Program-made: the position numbers and the translations under genes
Notes under the pieces: model-generated
Told to the model about the DNA's origin: nothing
The model's database searches: none
Seen by the model: only the letters and a program-made list of their open reading frames with translations
Origin: Candidatus Bathyarchaeota archaeon
GTDB lineage: Archaea; Thermoproteota; Bathyarchaeia; Bathyarchaeales; Bathycorpusculaceae
DNA: 64,000 nucleotides
NCBI GenBank assembly: GCA_026014465.1
Contig: JAOZID010000010.1
Span: 526,288-590,287 of the forward strand
Direction of reading: 5' to 3'
Part shown: in pieces, positions 42,722 through 51,297 of the stretch
Position numbering within the stretch: the stretch's first letter is position 1
Layout of the letters: each line of letters opens with the position of its first letter

Positions 42722-43543
42722 TTATTTTTTGGGGTTTGCAGCAACGGGTGCAGGTAAGTCGGTTGCGGTAATCCAAAGTAAATCAAAGTAGTCTTGGTAA
42801 GCCTCGACCATGCTTGTGTAGTCTGACCATAGAGAAGAGGATTTCCCAAAGTCCTTTTCCGAACAAAGAACAACCGAGAGTTCTTTCACGTCGTATATAC
42901 AAAACCGTGTAACCAGTGAAGGATTTCTTCGAATTCGTATTTTACAGTTAGGACTATTAAGGAAAGTGTTAGGAAGGGCGATAGGAGAATAATCCTCTGC
43001 CGTGACATCAACTATGAAACGGATTTGTACGCCGTTCTTCAATGCCCACTCAAATTCTTCGGTCATAAAGAACAAAGCTTGCGTCAAGCATTTCGTTGTG
43101 GATATGACATCAATTGTCCGTTGAGCAGACGAAACAGCTTTTCTAAACCGGAAAATCAAAGCATCCCCTTGAGGAACCAGCAGCAGCTTTGGCTCTTCAT
43201 AACCAACTACGGCCCCATTTTTTCTCCTAAATTTACGGGCTATCATTTTGGTTTTTGCCTGCAACCTAAACGTTTTCTCAATTCTGCGGTTCAACAAAAC
43301 AGAGAAGGCGTCTTGGAGGGGAATGGCTCTAAACCTCATTGGCGCGTTAATTTGCTTTTCAATTAGCCCAAGCTGTTCTAATTCATCAAGCACTTTATAG
43401 ACGTCTTGTCTAGCTATCTTCAAGAAGTTAGCTATAGACCGCGCATTTGAATCCTTATGCTCTACAAGAACCAAAAACACCCTTGCTTGCCTGCAAGTTA
43501 GTCCTAGTTCTTTTAGAGTTTCCACTTCTTCATCGTGACCCAT
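42722..43543 (-). CDS. TrmB-type transcription regulator
   Basis: A 273-residue regulator of the TrmB family. The N-terminal winged helix (about 5-75; LKELGLTCRQARVFLVLVEH, ARSIANFLKIARQDVYKVLD) has the typical TrmB 'LTxxxARVYLxLL'-like opening. A C-terminal phospholipase-D-like/TrmB effector half follows (about 110-265; DVISTTKCLTQALFF, CIYDVKELSVVLCSEKDFG). TrmB proteins respond to sugars. It is divergent from the propeller gene at 43697. The AGGAGAG ribosome-binding site is at 43550-43556. Confidence 0.82.
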   Translation of the reverse strand: MGHDEEVETLKELGLTCRQARVFLVLVEHKDSNARSIANFLKIARQDVYKVLDELEQLGLIEKQINAPMRFRAIPLQDAFSVLLNRRIEKTFRLQAKTKMIARKFRRKNGAVVGYEEPKLLLVPQGDALIFRFRKAVSSAQRTIDVISTTKCLTQALFFMTEEFEWALKNGVQIRFIVDVTAEDYSPIALPNTFLNSPNCKIRIRRNPSLVTRFCIYDVKELSVVLCSEKDFGKSSSLWSDYTSMVEAYQDYFDLLWITATDLPAPVAANPKK

Positions 43544-43591
43544 GTGTCTCTCCTACTGTAAGGTCATTGCAACTGGCTAGTGTATTTTCAA

Positions 43592-43634
43592 ACTTAAATT
43601 TTAATGGCTGTCAGTCGAGATGGTAGTCGACATG
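43592..43634. promoter_or_regulatory. TrmB promoter and candidate operator
   Basis: On the minus strand TAAAATTTAAGT (43592-43603) is a good TATA/BRE box placed for the TrmB gene, and the identical 12-mer recurs at 55369-55380. Next to it are two direct 10-base repeats 12 bases apart, AGTCGAGATG (43613-43622) and AGTCGACATG (43625-43634), a plausible operator for autoregulation or for the divergent propeller gene. Confidence 0.45.
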
Positions 43635-43696
43635 ATGTTAAATACGGAATCAGAACACAAAACTGGCTCGTTAAAAATATGAGAAACTAATAGGAA

Positions 43697-46159
43697 ATGA
43701 GGAAAACAAAAGTGATGTACAAAACCGCAAACACACAACTCAACTCGAAAAGACAATATGTTAAACTTGCGGCAGCTTTAGCATTGACAGCAATAATTCT
43801 ACTGTCCTGTTTGCAAATCGCCCCAGTCCAAGCAAAAACCAAAACCTTTGGTTTCCTAAACGCAAACCCAACGGTTGTTGGTCTGGGACAAACAATATTG
43901 TTTAATTCGTGGGTTACCCCCCAGCCACCAATGTTTCCAGGAACAAGCGACGGAATAAAGCGCACCGGTTACTACTATGACTTCACCAAACCCGACGGAA
44001 GCACCTTCACGGAAGGACCGCGAACATCGGACGGTGCAGGAACAGACTGGTTTGTTATAACAGCAGATGAACTTGGAACTTGGAAAGTCAAATTCCGCTG
44101 GGCAGGAGATGACCTCTACGAAGGATGTGAAACTGTTGAGACAACATTTGTTGTACAACAAGACCCTCCCCCAGGATGGTCAGAAACCCCGCTTCCAGAA
44201 GGATACTGGACACGACCTATATCCGCAGCTGACCGTGGATGGTATGTAATCGGCGGAGCATGGATGCAATCAACAGGCAGAGACAGCCCATGCTTTAACC
44301 CCTACAGCACAGGACCAGACACTGCACACGTACTCTGGACAGTTGAAACAGGAATGGGCGGACTCATCGGAGGCGAATACGGAGCTACAGACTACAGCTG
44401 TTCAGCACCCTCTAAGGTCATCATGTACGGAAGAGCATACTACGTTGCAAATGGCGCCATTCACTGCGTTGATGTCCACACAGGAGAAGAAATATGGAAC
44501 CCACCAGTACCTACAACTGCAAGGTCAGTGTTTGCTCTACCTGGACCTACTCCATACCTATGGGCACTTAGCTCAAACAGGTTTGAACGATTTGATGCCT
44601 CCACTGGAGAATCAACCAAAATCGTTACGGGTCAACCAGGCGGGGACGAACTCATAAATTTGCTGGGTTCATCCAGAAGCTGGCGTATGAACAGGCAATG
44701 GCTGGATTCAAACGGTATCTTCTACATTAACATTGACGACAGCTTGGAGCGTTTCATCGGAACATTGGCATATGACACCAAAGTGTCCAGCACCAACTTC
44801 TACGCAGGCGTACTTTGGCACATACAACGTGAAAGCATGAACTCAACCACAGTGCACCTCTACGATTACCCCTACGGCAACTCTACTGCTGAGATCATAG
44901 AAACCTACACCATGCCCATTCAGGACTTAGCCAGCTTGGCTGTTGACACTGCAAACGGCATAGTCTTCCACTTATCCAACGGAGGCAACTCCACTGCTGC
45001 ACTTAACGCAACAACTGGAGAGCTAATGTGGAACATACAAAGAGAATACTACATTGAAGGACAAGGCGTAGCAATGAACGGCGTAGGCAGCTGCGGCGCA
45101 ACTGATACCATGAAAGTCTACGGATTTGACCTCTACACTGGAGAGCAAATCTGGGAAAGCGAACCAAGCACTTACCCATGGGGTGGCTTTAGAGCCTACT
45201 CTGCAGGTGCTGACTACAACAACTTCTACTTCCTAGCCTACGACGGAACAATCCGAGCATACGACATAAACACTGGAAACATTGAATGGACAGTCTCTTC
45301 AGGCGTCGACGTAAGCGGCGAAACCCCCTACGGCACATGGCCCTTCTACAACAATCCCGCAATTGTCAACGGCAAAGTCTACGCAACCACAGCCGAACAC
45401 ACACCCACACACCCCCTCAAACGAGGCGATAAACTCTACGGCATCAACAGCGAAACAGGCGACGTAATGTGGAGCATACTAGGATGCAACCAGCAAATAG
45501 CCATCTCAGACGGCGTACTAGTAGCATCCGACAGCTACACACCAGTCCTATACGGCTTTGACAAAGGACAAACTGAAACAACCGTTGTAACTTCACAAAA
45601 GATTGCAGCAAGAGACGCAATGGTACTGTTTGAAGGAACAGTCATGGATCTGTCACCAGCGCAACCAAACACCCCCGCAATATCTGACGAGGACATGTCT
45701 GCATGGATGGAATATATACACATGTACCAGCCAAAACCAGACGCAACAGGCGTTCAAGTGCACCTAACAGCTATTGACCCCAACGGCAACCTCCAAGACA
45801 TCGGCTACGCCACCAGCGACTCCTTAGGCAACTACGCAATCACATGGATACCCCCAGTACCAGGACTATACACAGTAACAGCCACCTTTGAAGGATCTGG
45901 CGCATACTACAGCAGCGAAGCAGGAACAAGCTTTGTAGCCTTAGAAACTGCCGCTACACCAGCAGCCTCACCATCAACACCATCAACTACTCAAACACCC
46001 GCTACTCCAACACCAATCCAGCCAGCCTCACCATCACCAAGTGAAGCACCACAGCCACCCACAAGCAGCACTCCAACTGAAACCTACATAGTCATAGGCG
46101 CAGCAGTCATCATAATCGTAGCCGCAGCAGCAGCACTACTCCTAAGACAACGCAAATAA
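43697..46159 (+). CDS. Large PQQ-like beta-propeller surface protein with Ig-like domain
   Basis: An 820-residue secreted protein. A signal peptide (AAALALTAIILLSCLQIAPV, about 25-46) is followed by a beta-sandwich domain (about 50-150), a divergent PQQ-like propeller (about 190-640; ANGAIHCVDVHTGEEIWNPP, TLWHI repeats, GKVYATTAEH), an Ig/carboxypeptidase-regulatory-like domain (about 690-760), a Pro/Ser/Thr stalk and a C-terminal helix (YIVIGAAVIIIVAAAAALLL). Predicted to be anchored outside the cell. It is divergent from the TrmB gene, which may control it. Confidence 0.8.
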   Translation: MRKTKVMYKTANTQLNSKRQYVKLAAALALTAIILLSCLQIAPVQAKTKTFGFLNANPTVVGLGQTILFNSWVTPQPPMFPGTSDGIKRTGYYYDFTKPDGSTFTEGPRTSDGAGTDWFVITADELGTWKVKFRWAGDDLYEGCETVETTFVVQQDPPPGWSETPLPEGYWTRPISAADRGWYVIGGAWMQSTGRDSPCFNPYSTGPDTAHVLWTVETGMGGLIGGEYGATDYSCSAPSKVIMYGRAYYVANGAIHCVDVHTGEEIWNPPVPTTARSVFALPGPTPYLWALSSNRFERFDASTGESTKIVTGQPGGDELINLLGSSRSWRMNRQWLDSNGIFYINIDDSLERFIGTLAYDTKVSSTNFYAGVLWHIQRESMNSTTVHLYDYPYGNSTAEIIETYTMPIQDLASLAVDTANGIVFHLSNGGNSTAALNATTGELMWNIQREYYIEGQGVAMNGVGSCGATDTMKVYGFDLYTGEQIWESEPSTYPWGGFRAYSAGADYNNFYFLAYDGTIRAYDINTGNIEWTVSSGVDVSGETPYGTWPFYNNPAIVNGKVYATTAEHTPTHPLKRGDKLYGINSETGDVMWSILGCNQQIAISDGVLVASDSYTPVLYGFDKGQTETTVVTSQKIAARDAMVLFEGTVMDLSPAQPNTPAISDEDMSAWMEYIHMYQPKPDATGVQVHLTAIDPNGNLQDIGYATSDSLGNYAITWIPPVPGLYTVTATFEGSGAYYSSEAGTSFVALETAATPAASPSTPSTTQTPATPTPIQPASPSPSEAPQPPTSSTPTETYIVIGAAVIIIVAAAAALLLRQRK

Positions 46160-46182
46160 ACACAAAAAATCAACATTCCCCT

Positions 46183-46195
46183 CTTTTTTAGGGAA
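46183..46195 (+). terminator. T-rich terminator after propeller gene
   Basis: CCCCTCTTTTTTAGGG begins about 20 bases after the stop; a short oligo-T run flanked by a weak inverted repeat (CCC...GGG). Confidence 0.4.
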
Positions 46196-46341
46196 AACAA
46201 AACAGAGAGAAGGGGCTGAAAGGGCTTTGGTGATGATTCAATCTCGTCAAACAGCAGAATCGACGGGTTTCATTTTCTCTCTCCCATTTGGTTCCAGAGC
46301 CCCAGCAAACCTCTAACCTCTCCTCCGTTTTAAATAACGGC

Positions 46342-47829
46342 TTACCCAGACGAAAACAAGTTCTTAATATAGCGAAGAGCTATGCCGGGTTGGTTCCAGA
46401 GAGTTTCAAGCGTAGTTTTAGGGTACTTGATTGTATTTATGAGCGAGATTTTGCGGTACTGTTGCAGTGCGTTTTCGGCTATGGCTTTGACTTCTTCGGC
46501 GGTGAAGTCCTCGGTTTCTATGAGAGGGTTTCCACGGGTTTGCCTAACCTCTGCTAAAGCCCGCGGCGTAAGGCATTCTTTTAGGTAGCCCTTTTTGAGG
46601 CATTCCTCATACAGCTTCGTGCCATACGAAGGCGTCGCAACCAGCAAATGCATCCCCACATCATACTCGCGTTTAAGACGCAACGCAAACTCGACAGTAC
46701 GCTCCATGTTCTCTTTCTTTTCCCCAGGAAAACCTATAACAAAAAAAGCGCCGCTTTTCAGCCCGATTTGCTTGCAAAGCTTCACGGTTTCCTCCACACG
46801 TTTAAGGTCAAGGTCTTTGTGGATAATATTATCCAGCACGTACTGGTCACCTGATTCCACACCGAAAAATGCGCTTTTACAGCCTGACTTTTTCATCTTT
46901 TTAAGAAGCTCAAGGTTTAGGCGGTCGGCGCGGATGCCGTTGGGGGTTTCCCAGTTCACATTAATTTTGCGCTCAAGCATTTTGTCGCAAATTGCCTCGA
47001 AACGTTTCTGGTCAAAGGTGAGGTTATCGTCCTCGAAAAACAGGGTTTTCACGCCAAATTTGTCGATGACGTACTGGATGTGGTCTGCAACATACTTTGG
47101 GCTGTGGGCTCTGAATGTTTTGCCCATGTGCAGGTGAACCGAGCAAAAACAGCAGTTATACGGGCAGCCGCGGCTGGTAATCATGCTAATCGAACGGGAC
47201 TTAAAGCTGCGGTACTCAATTTTGACAGGATTTAGGTACTGCTCCATATCCACCAAATGATACGCAGGATACGGCAAAGCATCCAAATCCACAATAAACG
47301 GACGCGGCGGAGTCACCGTGACTTTTCCGTTTTTTCGGTACGCAATCCCCGTGACGCGATCGAAGGCTTTTTTCTCCGCGGCGGCTTTGGCAAGCTCAAG
47401 CATCGTGTATTCGCCTTCGCCAATCACTGCTACGTCAACTGCCTGTGCCTCATCCAAAAACTCTTTGGGCATAACCGTCACATGCGGACCACCCACCACC
47501 GTCAAAACCTGTGGGTCCAAAGACTTGGCTACTGAGGCGACTTTTTTGGCGTGCTCTATCTGCGTGGAAAACGGGTTGCCTATTCCTATTATGTGGGGTT
47601 TTCTTTTTTGGATTTCCTGCTGCAACTGCTCGTAGGTCATGCCAACTTCAATGGTGTCCCCAACGTTTCGCGGCGGCGCATCAAACATGAACGCATCCAA
47701 AATCTCAACTTCAAAACCCGCCTTATCCAAAACCGCCGCCATATACATCAGACCCAACGGCAAATTACCCGAAACCAAATCCGAACCAGGATAAAACGAC
47801 TGCGGCGGATTAACAAGAAGAACTTTCAC
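46342..47829 (-). CDS. B12-binding-domain radical SAM protein
   Basis: A 495-residue enzyme with an N-terminal cobalamin-binding-like domain (about 1-150; KVLLVNPPQSFYPGSDL, VVGGPHVTVMPKEFL, VIGEGEYTMLELA) and a radical SAM core with SRGCPYNCCFCSVHLHMGK (CxxxCxxC, about 225-233), FFEDDNLTFDQKRF and GVESGDQYVLDNI. The usual DxHxxG cobalamin motif is not obvious, so true B12 binding is uncertain. This family includes methylthio- and methyl-transferases and hopanoid- or lipid-modifying enzymes; the target is unknown. The 182-base gap before the propeller gene (46160-46341) is otherwise empty. Confidence 0.8.
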   Translation of the reverse strand: MKVLLVNPPQSFYPGSDLVSGNLPLGLMYMAAVLDKAGFEVEILDAFMFDAPPRNVGDTIEVGMTYEQLQQEIQKRKPHIIGIGNPFSTQIEHAKKVASVAKSLDPQVLTVVGGPHVTVMPKEFLDEAQAVDVAVIGEGEYTMLELAKAAAEKKAFDRVTGIAYRKNGKVTVTPPRPFIVDLDALPYPAYHLVDMEQYLNPVKIEYRSFKSRSISMITSRGCPYNCCFCSVHLHMGKTFRAHSPKYVADHIQYVIDKFGVKTLFFEDDNLTFDQKRFEAICDKMLERKINVNWETPNGIRADRLNLELLKKMKKSGCKSAFFGVESGDQYVLDNIIHKDLDLKRVEETVKLCKQIGLKSGAFFVIGFPGEKKENMERTVEFALRLKREYDVGMHLLVATPSYGTKLYEECLKKGYLKECLTPRALAEVRQTRGNPLIETEDFTAEEVKAIAENALQQYRKISLINTIKYPKTTLETLWNQPGIALRYIKNLFSSG

Positions 47830-47998
47830 CTCATACGCCTCCTAATCTGCCAAAAAATTCTGTCTGCCTCGCTAAAACGTCCTTCGAGTAACGCATGGGC
47901 TGCCATCCATACAAACGTAACCAAAGTACCGCATAAATCTTGCCTAAAACAGCGAAAAAGGAAGCTGCATTTGAAGGGGCACGGTTTTAAGGGACAGG

Positions 47999-48006
47999 TT
48001 TTATAT
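47999..48006 (+). promoter_or_regulatory. TATA-like box of metG (likely leaderless)
   Basis: TTTTATAT centred near 48003 lies 30 bases before the metG start, which places transcription initiation at or within a few bases of the start codon. No ribosome-binding site precedes the gene. A leaderless mRNA is the simplest reading. Confidence 0.45.
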
Positions 48007-48032
48007 CTCCTAACCTATCCAGAAGTTGGGAT

Positions 48033-49751
48033 GTGTTGAAGTTTACGGTTGGTAAGGTTTTGGTTACTTCGGCTTGGCCGTACATTAATGTGACTCCTCA
48101 TTTAGGTAATCTTGTGGGTTCGGTTTTGTCGGCGGATGTTGCTGCGCGGTTTTTTAGGTTGCGGGGGTTGGATGTTTTGATGGTTAGTGGTTCGGATACG
48201 CATGGGACGCCTATTGAGGTGGAGGCGATTAAGGAGGGTGTGTCGCCTAAGGTTTTGACGGATAGGAACCACGCGCGGGTTTCGGAGTTGTTTAGGGCGT
48301 GGGAGGCGAGTTTTGATAACTACACCAGCACTGAAAGTTCTGTTCACAAAGAGTTTGTGCAGCAGCACCTGATGAAGGTTTACGAGAACGGCTACATTTT
48401 CTCTCAGGAAACCCAGATGCTCTACTGCGAACATGACCGCCGTTTCTTGCCTGACCGTTTCGTTGAAGGAACCTGCCCCCACTGCGGATACGAAAACGCC
48501 CGTGGTGACCAATGTGACAAATGCGGCAGACTCCTAGAAGGCACGCTTGTTGAACCCAGATGCAGCATCTGCAAGAACACACCCGCCATGAAAACCACGA
48601 AGCACTGGTACATTGACCTCTCCCGCTTCGCCAAGCCCCTCATCAAGTTCCTTGAAGAAAACCAGCAAATCCCAAGCAACGCCAAAAACTTTAGTCTCAA
48701 CTGGATAAAAGAAGGCTTAAAACCCCGCGCCGTCACCCGCGACGTAGAATGGGGCATACCCGCGCCGTTTCCCGGAGCAGAAGGCAAAACTATCTATGTC
48801 TGGGTTGAAGCCGTCTTAGGCTACGTTTCCGCAACCATAGAAGCCTGCCAAAAAGCTGGGGAACCACAAAAGTGGCGTGAGTTCTGGTTTAACAAAGACA
48901 CCAAAACCATGTATTTTGTGGGTAAAGACAACATACCTTTCCACACAATCATCTTGCCCGCACTGCTTTTGGCTTCTGGTGAGGATTATAATTTGCCGTG
49001 GAACGTATCCGCAACCGAGTTCTTACAGTTCAAGGGCGAGAAAGCCAGCAAAAGCCGCAAAATTGGCATCTGGATAGACGAAGCCCTACAAGTTTTCCCG
49101 CTGGATTACTGGCGCTTCTTCCTCATATCTACGCGCCCCGAAACCAAAGACACCAACTTTAGCTGGGACTTTTTCACTGACAAAATCAACGCCGACCTCA
49201 ACGACACCTACGGCAACTTCATCCACCGCACCCTTACCTTTGTCAACTCCAAATTTGGCGGCGAAGTCCCCTCACAGGGCGAGCTTGACGCTGATGACCA
49301 AGCCGTACTCGCTATGGTGCAAGAGAAAGTTAATGCAGTAACTCGTGATTTGGAAGCTGCCAAGCTGCAGTCCGCCGCCAACACGCTCATTAGCTTAGCC
49401 CGCGCAGGCAACCAGTACCTCAACGAAAAAGAACCCTGGAAACTACTCAAAACCGATCCGCCCAAAGCGGCAACCATATTTTACGTGTGCATCCAAATTG
49501 TAAAAGCACTCGCTGTGGCGTCCTCACCAATTATGCCCCAGACCGCAGAGCAGATATGGCAGACCCTTGGGTTCTCAAGCGGCATAGAGGCGGGCATGTG
49601 GAACCAAGCAACGACAACTCTGGAGGAGGGGCACAAAATCAATAATCCTAAGCCGTTGTTCAAAAAAATTGATGCTACCCCCGAAGAGTTGGAGGCTTTG
49701 CTTTTGGAGGCACGCAACAAAGTGCAGGAGTTGAAAGCAAATTCCAGTTAA
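48033..49751 (+). CDS. metG: Methionyl-tRNA synthetase
   Basis: A 572-residue class Ia synthetase that charges tRNA-Met. VTSAWPYINVTPHLGNLVGS (HIGH variant HLGN, about 12-31), a zinc-knuckle insertion (CPHCG...CDKCG...CSIC, about 146-182), YFVGKDNIPFHTIILPALLL and the KMSKS variant FKGEKASKSRKIG (about 332-344) are present, followed by the anticodon-binding domain. The archaeal C-terminal EMAP-like dimerisation domain is absent, so it may be encoded elsewhere. GTG (or TTG 48036) start, apparently leaderless. Composition switches from G/T- to A/C-rich near 48300-48650. The SD of the next gene lies inside its last codons. Confidence 0.95.
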   Translation: MLKFTVGKVLVTSAWPYINVTPHLGNLVGSVLSADVAARFFRLRGLDVLMVSGSDTHGTPIEVEAIKEGVSPKVLTDRNHARVSELFRAWEASFDNYTSTESSVHKEFVQQHLMKVYENGYIFSQETQMLYCEHDRRFLPDRFVEGTCPHCGYENARGDQCDKCGRLLEGTLVEPRCSICKNTPAMKTTKHWYIDLSRFAKPLIKFLEENQQIPSNAKNFSLNWIKEGLKPRAVTRDVEWGIPAPFPGAEGKTIYVWVEAVLGYVSATIEACQKAGEPQKWREFWFNKDTKTMYFVGKDNIPFHTIILPALLLASGEDYNLPWNVSATEFLQFKGEKASKSRKIGIWIDEALQVFPLDYWRFFLISTRPETKDTNFSWDFFTDKINADLNDTYGNFIHRTLTFVNSKFGGEVPSQGELDADDQAVLAMVQEKVNAVTRDLEAAKLQSAANTLISLARAGNQYLNEKEPWKLLKTDPPKAATIFYVCIQIVKALAVASSPIMPQTAEQIWQTLGFSSGIEAGMWNQATTTLEEGHKINNPKPLFKKIDATPEELEALLLEARNKVQELKANSS

Positions 49752-50412
49752 GGCTGACCTGCACGTTCACACCATCTACTCCAAAGACTCCCTTATCACA
49801 CCCGAAGAACTCGTTTTCTACGCTAAAAAACGCGGCTTAAACGCTATAGCCGTAACCGACCACAACCAAGTCGAAGGCGCAAAAAAAATCGCCAAACAAA
49901 CCAACTTTCTCATCATTCCCGGCACCGAAGTTTCCAGCCTCGACGGACACATTGTCGCCCTCAACGTTCCTGAAGTCATCCCCCGCGGACTTAGCGCCGC
50001 TGAGACCATCGACAAAATTCACGCTGCCGCAGGAATAGCCATCGCCTGCCACCCCTATGCCCTCTTCAAAGGCAGCCTAGGGAAAAACGTCTCCTCTCGC
50101 TTTGACGCCATAGAAGTCATAAACGCCCGCGCCGTCCCCTTCAACCGTTGCGTAAAAAAAGCCCAAGAAGCCGCCCACGCATACAACCTGCCAGGAGTAG
50201 CGGGAACCGACGCCCACTATGCACCCCAAATCGGCTACGCCTACACCGTCATAGACTCCGAACCCAAAGTAGACGACATCATCAAAGCCATCAAAAAGGG
50301 GCAGTGTCAACCATTTGGGCAACCAGTCCCCACATCGCTAAATCTGGAACAGACCTTCGCACGACTACGACGACTATCCATGAAAGCAAAACACCCCTCA
50401 GACATGCTCTAA
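49741..50412 (+). CDS. PHP-domain phosphoesterase with non-standard ATT start
   Basis: A 223-residue PHP-family metal phosphoesterase. The reading frame KADLHVHTIYSKDSLITPEE carries every PHP metal motif: HVH (about 7-9), VTDHNQVEGA (about 36), IPGTEVSS (about 60), ACHPYALF (about 102) and GVAGTDAHYAPQIG (about 165). The frame is closed by TGA at 49732-49734 and contains no ATG, GTG or TTG before the domain. The best start is ATT 49741 (giving MPVKADLHVH), ten bases after AGGAG (49726-49730) inside metG, which it overlaps by 11 bases. This is a real gene hidden from standard gene finders, most similar in size to polymerase/histidinol-phosphatase-like single PHP proteins; substrate unknown. 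Confidence 0.8.
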   Translation: MPVKADLHVHTIYSKDSLITPEELVFYAKKRGLNAIAVTDHNQVEGAKKIAKQTNFLIIPGTEVSSLDGHIVALNVPEVIPRGLSAAETIDKIHAAAGIAIACHPYALFKGSLGKNVSSRFDAIEVINARAVPFNRCVKKAQEAAHAYNLPGVAGTDAHYAPQIGYAYTVIDSEPKVDDIIKAIKKGQCQPFGQPVPTSLNLEQTFARLRRLSMKAKHPSDML

Positions 50413-50454
50413 CCAGTTAGATACCCAATTATACCTTAACGGGCATTATGGGTT

Positions 50455-51258
50455 ATGGATCTGCGTTTTGGCTTTGACGTTGTAGAAAAACCCGTAGGAG
50501 AATACTTCGCCTACGCAAGGGAGTATGGGTTAGCGCATTTGGAGGTTGATTTGAATGTGGAGCATGAATTCATCGAAACCTTTGACGCAAAACGCATAAC
50601 CAACTTGAAGAAGCTCTCCAAAGAATATGCCGTCACAGTAAGCCTGCACACGCCATTTTCAATCAACCCCGCAGACCGAATTTCCATGTTGCGCCGCGCT
50701 AACGTGGCGTATTTGAAGCGGTGTGTCCAAGTTGCCAGCGATTTAGCCGCGACGCATCTAACAACACACATTGGTCACTGCAACGGCTTGCCTGAATGGA
50801 ATTGGCTGCGACGCCAAGGGTTGGAGCAGTTGGTTTTGAGCCTCAAAGAAACCCTGAGCCTATGCAAGGAACACGACGTGGTTTTGGCTTTGGAAAACGT
50901 GAACCCCATGCCCAAAGACTCCGAATTCTTCTATCTAGGCGACAACATCAACGACTTCGAATTCCTGTTCTCCCAGCTGCCCTCACGTTACCTCAAAATG
51001 TGCCTAGACACAGGACACGCCCACACCGCCGAAGGCGTAACCACCTACATAGAAAAATTCAAAGACAAAATCGTCAACGTCCACTTCCACGACAACAACG
51101 GCAAAAACGATCAACACCTAAACGTAGGCGACGGAACCATCCCCTGGCAACAAGTAGCCCAAGCATTCAAAAACGCAGGTTTCACAGGACCCTACATCTC
51201 CGAATGCTTCAAAACAACGCCTCACCAAGCAAAAGCCGACCTGCAAAAATACTTCTGA
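50455..51258 (+). CDS. Sugar phosphate isomerase/epimerase-like TIM barrel
   Basis: A 267-residue AP-endonuclease-2/xylose-isomerase-like TIM barrel. Metal-site residues follow the family: LHTPFSINPADRISML (about 64-79), THIGHCNGLP (about 102), LALENVNPMPKDSEFFYLGD (E about 147), MCLDTGHAHTAEGV (D, H about 185-189), VNVHFHDNNGKNDQHLNVGD (H about 210-226) and YISECFKTTP (E). It could be an isomerase, epimerase or endonuclease IV relative; the metal-binding set favours a sugar-related enzyme. It follows the PHP gene with 42 bases between and may be co-transcribed with metG and PHP. Confidence 0.8.
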   Translation: MDLRFGFDVVEKPVGEYFAYAREYGLAHLEVDLNVEHEFIETFDAKRITNLKKLSKEYAVTVSLHTPFSINPADRISMLRRANVAYLKRCVQVASDLAATHLTTHIGHCNGLPEWNWLRRQGLEQLVLSLKETLSLCKEHDVVLALENVNPMPKDSEFFYLGDNINDFEFLFSQLPSRYLKMCLDTGHAHTAEGVTTYIEKFKDKIVNVHFHDNNGKNDQHLNVGDGTIPWQQVAQAFKNAGFTGPYISECFKTTPHQAKADLQKYF

Positions 51259-51297
51259 CCCCCAAAAGCAAGAAAGAAGAAGTGTGTGGATGCAGGG

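Noticed and set aside
40433-46159. PQQ-type repeats as quinoprotein dehydrogenases
   Set aside because: The repeat is shared by many non-enzymatic propellers; PQQ-binding residues and PQQ synthesis genes are not apparent.
46160-46341. Possible C/D box small RNA (TGATGA near 46231 and CTGA near 46217)
   Set aside because: The boxes are in the wrong order and spacing for C-D'-C'-D, and no closing stem is seen.
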